From contig JAWPGT010000044.1 of the NCBI GenBank assembly GCA_034638255.1, positions 124,001 through 188,000 on the forward strand: 64,000 nt of DNA. The letters are read 5' to 3'. The translations under genes and the position numbers were made by a program. This DNA comes from Coprinus comatus. Lineage: Eukaryota; Basidiomycota; Agaricomycetes; Agaricales; Agaricaceae. Positions 57,706 to 64,000 of the stretch are shown here, piece after piece. Each line of letters opens with the position of its first letter. The stretch's first letter is position 1. A model generated the notes under the pieces. The model saw only the letters and a program-made list of their open reading frames with translations. It was not told the DNA's origin and made no database searches.

Positions 57706-60700
57706 ATGGTATGTTTATACCCCACACCAAAGGTTGCCTCCATCCGGGAGCTGGGATTTCAGCACTCTACCCTTCCCTCAAGAACATCAGCTACACCTCA
57801 GGCCGATTACCCAACTTCCAAATGTGATTTTTGCGAAGTTACAGGCCACTCTCAGGTCACATGCACTAGTTTTGAGAAGGCAAGACGAAAAGCCCAATTC
57901 CTCGCGAATGAACGGTCGGAACCACGTCAAACCTCGCACACATGTCCGTCACTATTCTCTCTACACTCATGCCAAATTTCACGCGACGCCGATCTCTCTA
58001 CGATCACCGAGTTCGCTGGCAGTGCAACCTCTATCCATTCCTCTTCCAACCCTCTCCAGGTTCACACAGACTTCCAATGGCTTGTTGACACCGGTGCAAC
58101 ATCACACATGACTCCTCATCGTCACTGGATCAAAGACTACACGCCTACCAACATCCCTATCCGCTTAGCAAATAATTCCGTTGTCTATGCTGTTGGAATG
58201 GGATCTGTCATGTTTGAACCTATCTTGAAGGGAAAGAAGGCTAGAGTGGTGGAATTTTCGCGAGTCCTACACGTTCCTGACCTTGGAAGCAACCTCCTAG
58301 CTTGCCTATACCTGGCTCGGCACAAGGGATTTAACATCAATATCTCTTCTCACTCCCTTTCCTTCCGAAAATCCAGAACTACTCTTTTCACTGCCACTAT
58401 CAACCCCAACAACTCTGCTCATCTTAATGGCACTGTCATCGCTGCTGAGAGTGCATTTTCGGCATCCACACTCCCTCTGGACCTCACCCTATGGCATAGA
58501 CGCTTCATTCACCACAATTATGCTGATGTAAAGAAGATGATTGATCAAGACCTCGTCACTGGCCTCTCCCTCGTTTCGAACACCTCTCCTGACCCCATCT
58601 GTGAGCCCTGCCTTGCTGGAAAGATGCACTCGACCTCATTCCCTCCCTCAACTCATCATAATCGCTCTCCACTCGAACTCGTTCACTCCGATCTTCACGG
58701 TCCTCTCCCTACATCCACAGCTCAAGGTTTCAAGTACTGGATCACCTTCATTGATGACGCCACCAGATTTCGCTGTATTGCTCTTCTCAAGGCAAAGTCA
58801 GAAGCCTTCGACGCTTTCAAACGCTTTAAGGCATGGGCAGAAAACCAACTTGGAGTGAAGATCAAAGCGCTTCAAGATGATAAGGGAGGTGAATACATGT
58901 CGAACGCATTTCTCTCATTCACAACCGAATGTGGGATCGAACGAAGGCACTCTACTACTCGTAACCGACCTCTCAGCAAAATGGTCTCGCCGAACGTGCT
59001 AATCGAACGATGGGTGAACATATCACTACGATGCTTTCAGAATCTGGTCTTCCTCCTTCCTTCTGGGGTGAATGTCTCGCAGCCATGGTCCATGTCTGGA
59101 ATCTTCTCCCCACTTCACCACTTCCTTACACCACCCCATTCGAGGCTTTCTACAAACGCAAACCCGACGTATCTCATCTTCGAGTTTGGGGATGTACTGC
59201 TTATGTTTTCATACAGAAGGATCGACGTACATCTCTTGAACCTCATATGGAGAAGTGTATTTTCTTGGGGTATGAGCATGGATATAAAGGATGGAAGTTC
59301 TACAATCCTACAACTCGAAAAGTCATCATCTCTGAAACTGCTCATTTCGATGAACGCTATTTTCCAGGTCTTTCAAGAGTGAAGATGAGTAATGTTCCTG
59401 ACTTTTCTCTGTCACCTCCATTACCTTCCTCATCATCATCTACTTCGACTACACCTACACTTCCCGATATGCCATTTCCCGAGGATGAGGGGGGTATCAT
59501 CGAGCATACAACATCACTTTCATCTCAAGTTCCCGTTGCTCCTGTTCATCCTCCGGTCTCTGTCCCATCTTCACCATCACCTTCTCCACCACTCTCTCCA
59601 AAGCTCTCTCCACCATCAACACCTCACCTTCAACCAGCTACACCACCTCCTCCTCCTTCAACTCCTCCTCATCAACAACCTCTCCCAGCTGTACCACCTC
59701 TTCGTAGACGAGGTAGTCGAGTTCGACGACTTACGTGGAAAGCTGCAGAAAACCTTCGTCAGCAACTAGAACGACAACCTCTCAACTTCGAGGATGGAGA
59801 TGATGACGATGACGAAGAATTTGGGCTGTTAGCAGTAGATGAGAGAAAGGGTTTTGTAGAAGTGGAATTTGCTGCCAACACACACTCTGGTAACCCAGAA
59901 TCATACAAGGCGGCAATGAATGCTCCTGATGCACATTTATGGAAGGCTGCGATGGACAAGGAGTACTCGGTATTGGAAGCAAATGGAACATGGGAATTGG
60001 TTCATTTACCTCGTGGTGAGAAAGCGATCAAGTCTGGTTGGGTTTATAAGGTTAAGGATAATCCTGATGGGTCTATCGAATGGTATAAAGCTCGTCTTGT
60101 TGCTAAAGGTTATGCTCAACGTTCTGGATATGACTACACTGAAGTCTTCACCCCCACTTTCCGTCCCGCCTCTCTTTGCCTCATCATCGCCCTTGCCGCC
60201 AAAGAAGGTTACAAGTTATGCTCCATTGACATCTCCTCAGCCTTCACTTACGGTGATCTCGAGGAAGACATCTATATGCGTCAACCTGAAGGCTATCATT
60301 ATGGTACTTCTGATATGGTGTTCAAACTATGGAAATCTCTCTACGGTCTCAAACAAGCAGCTCGACAATGGAACAAGAAACTTCATTCAGTCTTTACATC
60401 CCTGGGATATACCCGACTCCAATCCGACAGCTCTGTCTACATCTACTCCAAGGGTCCAGTCAAGGTCATTGTTCCCATTTTCATTGATGACATTACTCTT
60501 GCTTCGAAGGATGACAAGGCGATGGATGATACAATCAACGAGCTCTCAACTCACTTCAATCTTCGTGACCTCGGTGCTACCTCATGGTTACTGGCTATCA
60601 AAGTTGATCAAGATCCTGTTAATTGCTCTATTTCGCTCTCGCAAGAGAAATATGTCAAGGAACTCCTCAAACGCTTCCAGATGTCTGACTGCAAACCTGT

Positions 60701-61448
60701 GAAGACTCCTCTCGCTCCTGGTCTCAATCTATCCACTATTACGGTCACTGAAGATGACAGGCTCGCTATGAAAGACACTCCCTATCTCAGCGCTGTTGGT
60801 GCCCTCCAATATCTCGCTACCATGACTCGTCCTGACATCGCCTTTGCTGTCTCCTATCTTGGGAGATTCAATCACAATCCTGGTCCGAGTCACTGGGCTG
60901 CCGTCAAGCACCTATTTCGTTACTTGAAAGGGATGATGGACTACAAGCTGGTTTACAAAGGTGACATGGCCTCAAAGGATCTCTTCACTACCTACTCTGA
61001 TGCTTCTCATGGTGCCTGTCTACAAACTGGAAGAGCCACTGGTGGTTACGTTACCTTGGTATGTGGTGCAGCTGTTGGTTGGTCTTCAAAACGTTAAAGT
61101 CTTGTCACCCTCTCATCAACGGAAGCTGAATACGTCACCACCGTTGAAGCTGGAAAGGAAATCATGTGGATGCGCAATATTCTGTCTGAGTTTGGGTACT
61201 CCCTCACTTCCCCTTCTATCCTTTATATCGACAATCAATCCGCTATCACAGTCTCAAAGAATCCTGAACATCATGGACGTATGAAACAATTGGACTTGCG
61301 CTTTTTCTGGCTTCGGGATGCTGTATACAACAAGATCATTTCTCCTATCTTTATCCCCACCTCTGAACAAGTTGCCGATATCTTCACCAAGGCCGTTGAA
61401 CCAAAAACTGTCACTCATTTTATTCCTCTTCTTGGACTTTCATCATAA
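57706..61448 (+). pseudogene. Copia B gag remnant-protease-pol, disrupted
   Basis: Only the end of gag is present: the zinc knuckle CDFCEVTGHSQVTC near 57825, about 200 bp after the LTR, so the capsid is deleted. It is followed by protease (WLVDTGATSHMTP) and integrase (WHRRFIHH, CEPCLAGK, HSDLHG, DDKGGEY). A 2-bp CT duplication at about 58970-58973 shifts the frame inside the integrase core, and the +2 frame continues from about 59010. Then come reverse transcriptase (IDISSAFTYGDLEEDI, FIDDITLAS) and RNase H, cut by TAA at 61095-61097 after GWSSKR. RNase H resumes in the same frame to 61448 (SSTEAEY, DNQSAITVSKNP). The product cannot be made whole as read. Confidence 0.85.
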
Positions 61449-61514
61449 TTCCTTTTTCATCACTATTCCTTTTCTTTTTCTCTTGTTTTCTGGACTGGCT
61501 AGATCAGGGGGGTA

Positions 61515-61606
61515 TGTCAGGATTGCTCTAGACAGTCCCTAAGGTCAGCACTTCTGTGAGTTGTGGTTGGACATTATCTGTTGATTGGGACTTGTACATG
61601 ATTTGC
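61515..61606 (+). repeat. Truncated 3' LTR of copia B
   Basis: Identical over 92 bp to 57351-57442, then diverges abruptly (ACCTGTGG against GATCTTTG). The remaining 185 bp are absent. Confidence 0.85.
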
Positions 61607-62663
61607 ACCTGTGGTTCCCACACCACCTGTCCATTTAGACAGGGCCGTGTGGCCCACCGCCACCTCCAAATGGACACGAATTTAGTAAATACACGGGCAA
61701 CGAATAATTATGCAATAATCGTAGGAACTCTAACATTTTCATTACCCATTCCTCAGTCAGTAGTAGAGTATCCCATAGCATATCACTTTTGTAGTCTTTA
61801 TAGTAAGTCGACTATGAATAATTAATCATATATTATTATGTTGACTACAGTCCACACTAATGATAAACGGACATGCCGGTGAGGTCGGTCATTCCATCCA
61901 AGATGTTTTATATGTTTTTCACAAAATGATGTGATCAATCATTGACATCAATCATCAATCATCATTTGATCACCATCATACCATTGACTAATGTCAAGCT
62001 GTCTGTCATTATCATACTATATGTCAAGGTATGTTTTGTGTCCTTATCCTTCAGGCTTCGATTGTATGTCCCTTGTTAATGTTTTTTTTTAATGTCACAA
62101 GATGTTGCTGTGTCCGGACTCCGAGACATGTTGTCACGTCCCACACATATATATATCATAATATCATGTCCTTCTTGCACCACCAGTACTCCATTCCCTC
62201 TCTCCATATGTCTTCTGAGTAATGTATATGTTTTCTATGTGCATCTTTTTTTTCTTTCTAAAGTTTATTTGCAGCTTCCTCTATCATCGCTACACACAAC
62301 ACTACTTTTTGTAAATTTATTATTTCCTATGTTTTCTTTCTTTCTTCATGTACAATGTTTATATTTTTTTACAACATTACCTCTATAGCAACCTTGACAG
62401 AATCTGTCAACGGTATTGTCGTAACTTGAGTCTTGCCTGAGTCTTGCACACATTTTCCACGACTCAGATTTATGTCCTCGGGCAGCAGGTGTCCATGGGA
62501 ATGACACACTGAGAATCCCGCTGTCACTTTAACTATGATTCTCAGTCTCATTACCGTGTAGACAATCTAAACGATTGCTCTTCATCATTACGAGCTCCAA
62601 GAAATAATGCATATTGATTCATCTTGTATCAAAAACACGAGACAAAAATAAATAAGAACTAAC
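61607..62663. other. Flank beyond the truncated LTR, AT/pyrimidine-rich
   Basis: No gene recognised. It includes a TCAATCATCAATCATCAT microsatellite at about 61938-61965, T-runs near 62083 and 62247, and a TA tract near 62150. It does not resume the missing LTR of copia A or B. Confidence 0.45.
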
Positions 62664-63711
62664 TTAACGAAAAACTGGAACGTGGCGACCATTGAGCCGT
62701 TTACTCTTTCTTGATCCATTAGAGTCAACAGGTGGAGAAGAAGCCGAAGAGGGAGCGGAGGTAAGTGACATATCAGGAGCAATGGAAGGAATAGATGACA
62801 TATCTGAGGCAACGTCAGGTATGATGGAAACGGAGGAGGGAGCGGGAGTAACAGAAGGAATAGAAGAACGAGGGGGTGTTGGTGACGTCAACTGTAGAGG
62901 TACTTCTGGAAGAGGAGGGGAGGTAGCAGAAGCAGCGGGGGGGATAGAAGTGTGGCAGGGTGTTGTCGATGCTGTATGTTGCGGCTCTTCGTCAAGGGGT
63001 GGTGTAGTAGTGCAATTTTCCCCCAGATGAGTAGAATGTCCTTCAGTGATTGAATCTGGTGAGAATGCACGAAGTTGATTTGGGGTAAAGGCACGGAGAC
63101 TCCCAGTAGTCTCAGAATCACTTTGTTCTTCAGAGTCACTGTGAACAGTCTCGGGGGAAATAAAGGGGGGGAGTTGAGCAGCAGCTTTTGTTGCTTTTGT
63201 TTTCCGTTGTTTCCTCAACATCTCCTCATTATCCATCCTCCGCGCTCGCTTCTTTCCGTTGTTTCCTCAACATCTCCTCATTATCCATCCTCCGCGCTCG
63301 CTTCTTTCCCTTGTCAGAACGTTCCTTCCTGATAACATCCGGAAATGCACTCCCTTCACCATCCTCAGCCAGGAATCTAGCGAGATCTTCACCAGTTAGA
63401 CGCTCCCACTTGCATGTTTTAGAAAAAAGGGTGTCACGAAGCTTGCGCAAACCTTCAACTGCAATTGCTGATGGGTTGGTGAAGGTTAAGCTTGTGGGCC
63501 AGCCTACAATTCTCACCCGGTAGCGAGCCACAAGCTTCTTGTAAGATTTATAGTTCATGGCAATATCTTTGATACTGTTACGAGTCCACCCAAACCACCG
63601 GCCCGTACCACCACCACCGAGGAAGACTTGTTCGCCATCTTCCCCGAACTCATTCCCAATGACGACACCATGGACGACTCCGCTTGACATACCATTCCCC
63701 GGTGACATCAC
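62664..63711 (-). pseudogene. C-terminal half of a basidiomycete uncharacterised protein, split by a 52-bp duplication
   Basis: Two overlap-linked frames are seen. The upstream one (63711-63229) carries DIAMNYKSYKKLVARYRVRI, VGWPTSLTF and VEGLRKLRDTL, the GWP and KLRD motifs of the same uncharacterised family whose N-terminal half lies at 50649. It ends shortly after RMDNEEMLRKQRKE. The downstream frame (63236-62664) begins with the same MDNEEMLRKQRK and continues TKATKAAAQL, then a Ser/Pro/Thr-rich tail ending RHVPVFR. The break is caused by the tandem duplication at 63202-63305. No 5' half is present beside it. Confidence 0.65.
63202..63305. repeat. 52-bp tandem duplication inside coding sequence
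   Basis: Two head-to-tail copies (about 63202-63253 and 63254-63305) match completely, with a few extra matching bases at the edges. Because 52 is not a multiple of three, the host frame is shifted. Perfect identity suggests a recent event or an assembly artefact. Confidence 0.9.
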
Positions 63712-63744
63712 GGTGACATCACTATGACATCGCTATGACCTAAC
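63701..63744. repeat. Four 11-bp tandem repeats
   Basis: The unit GGTGACATCAC occurs twice exactly, then TATGACATCGC and TATGACCTAAC, in strict 11-bp register at the upstream end of the minus-strand relic. Confidence 0.8.
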
Positions 63745-63827
63745 GTCGAACTAAGTATGAGACTCCACTTATGCTTAGAAGTATACATTTCCCCAGCTCC
63801 AGTATTAGTTATCTGTTTCGTCATTTT

Positions 63828-63932
63828 ACTCCTGTTGACTAATCTTTCATTGTATATGGAGTAAATAGTCCCCGACCCCGATGTCTCACCTACTCCTGTT
63901 GACAGTTCTAGCATTGTGTATGGAGTAGATTA
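63828..63932. repeat. Diverged 41-bp direct repeat
   Basis: Blocks starting ACTCCTGTTGAC at 63828 and 63892 share most positions through TATGGAGTA, offset by 64 bp. Confidence 0.65.
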
Positions 63933-64000
63933 TAAAGCGATGACGAGTATTAGGTTATAATTAGTTAGTAGCTATTATTAGGTACATCCCTAGAATAGTA

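Larger units (their letters stand above)
57351..61606 (+). mobile_element. Ty1/copia retrotransposon B (defective, inserted beside A)
   Basis: The element is in opposite orientation to A. It has a 277-bp 5' LTR (57351-57627), a primer-binding-like GGTTATGGGCCC immediately after, coding sequence 57706-61448, a purine tract GGGGGGTA, and a 92-bp piece of the 3' LTR (61515-61606) identical to the first 92 bp of the 5' LTR. The perfect identity suggests recent insertion. Gag is mostly missing, the integrase is frameshifted, and RNase H has a stop, so the element cannot move by itself. Confidence 0.85.

Noticed and set aside
59392..59769. His/Leu-rich 125-codon frame
   Set aside because: Out-of-frame reading of the Ser/Pro-rich linker of copia B.
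61938..61970. ATCA-type microsatellite as an origin or regulatory element
   Set aside because: Simple low-complexity repeat with no supporting signal.
1..64000. CRISPR arrays, bacterial operons, riboswitches or tRNA genes
   Set aside because: The window is eukaryotic with intron-rich genes. No regular spacer-repeat array was seen and no tRNA cloverleaf was noticed by eye; a covariance search was not possible here.

Overview
This window comes from the nuclear genome of a filamentous basidiomycete, most likely a mushroom-forming agaricomycete. The protein-coding genes are split by many short introns (mostly 43-75 nt) with GTRNGT-like donors, CTAAC/CTGAC-like branch sites and YAG acceptors. Gene density is high, both strands are used, and the mobile elements (a KDZ transposase and Ty1/copia retrotransposons) are typical of that group. 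No rRNA, tRNA, CRISPR array or bacterial-type operon was seen. All exon joins given here were derived by hand from splice signals and checked for reading-frame phase. They are not supported by transcripts.

Positions 1 to about 40 kb are mostly ordinary housekeeping genes. In order they are: a bHLH transcription factor (minus strand); the cohesin subunit Scc3/STAG (plus, 12 exons, 1539 aa); a CLASP_N/TOG-domain microtubule protein (minus); a 1599-aa coiled-coil orphan protein (minus); an NAD-dependent epimerase-like protein (minus) with a damaged nucleotide-binding start; a multi-span membrane protein (minus); the ubiquitin-like sulfur carrier Urm1 (minus); the respiratory supercomplex factor Rcf1 with a HIG1 domain (plus); the Fe-S assembly factor Isd11 (minus); a DNA polymerase alpha-associated/IGHMBP2-type helicase (minus, 17 exons); a peptidase M20 family amidohydrolase (plus, 16 exons), divergent from the helicase across only 159 bp; and a single-domain RNase III protein (minus). 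Between them lie a 745-bp element with terminal inverted repeats (1200-1944) and decaying copies of one F-box gene family.

From about 39.8 kb to the end the sequence is accessory. It holds two more F-box relics, a nearly complete KDZ transposase with one in-frame stop, and an intact five-exon gene made of three RNase H1 N-terminal (viroplasmin-like) modules. Next come a broken basidiomycete gene cut by a copia LTR, and two copia elements in opposite orientation. The one on the plus strand interrupts the 5' side of the one on the minus strand. Last is a gene split by a 52-bp tandem duplication.

The most unusual observations are: an inversion inside one F-box gene copy; the catalytic-domain-free triple viroplasmin protein; a copia gag-pro/pol junction where a one-nucleotide slip at a U-run before a stop codon restores the family consensus; the two-nucleotide loss at the Rossmann motif of the epimerase; and a recurrent C-to-T type of nonsense change in the mobile and mobile-associated genes.
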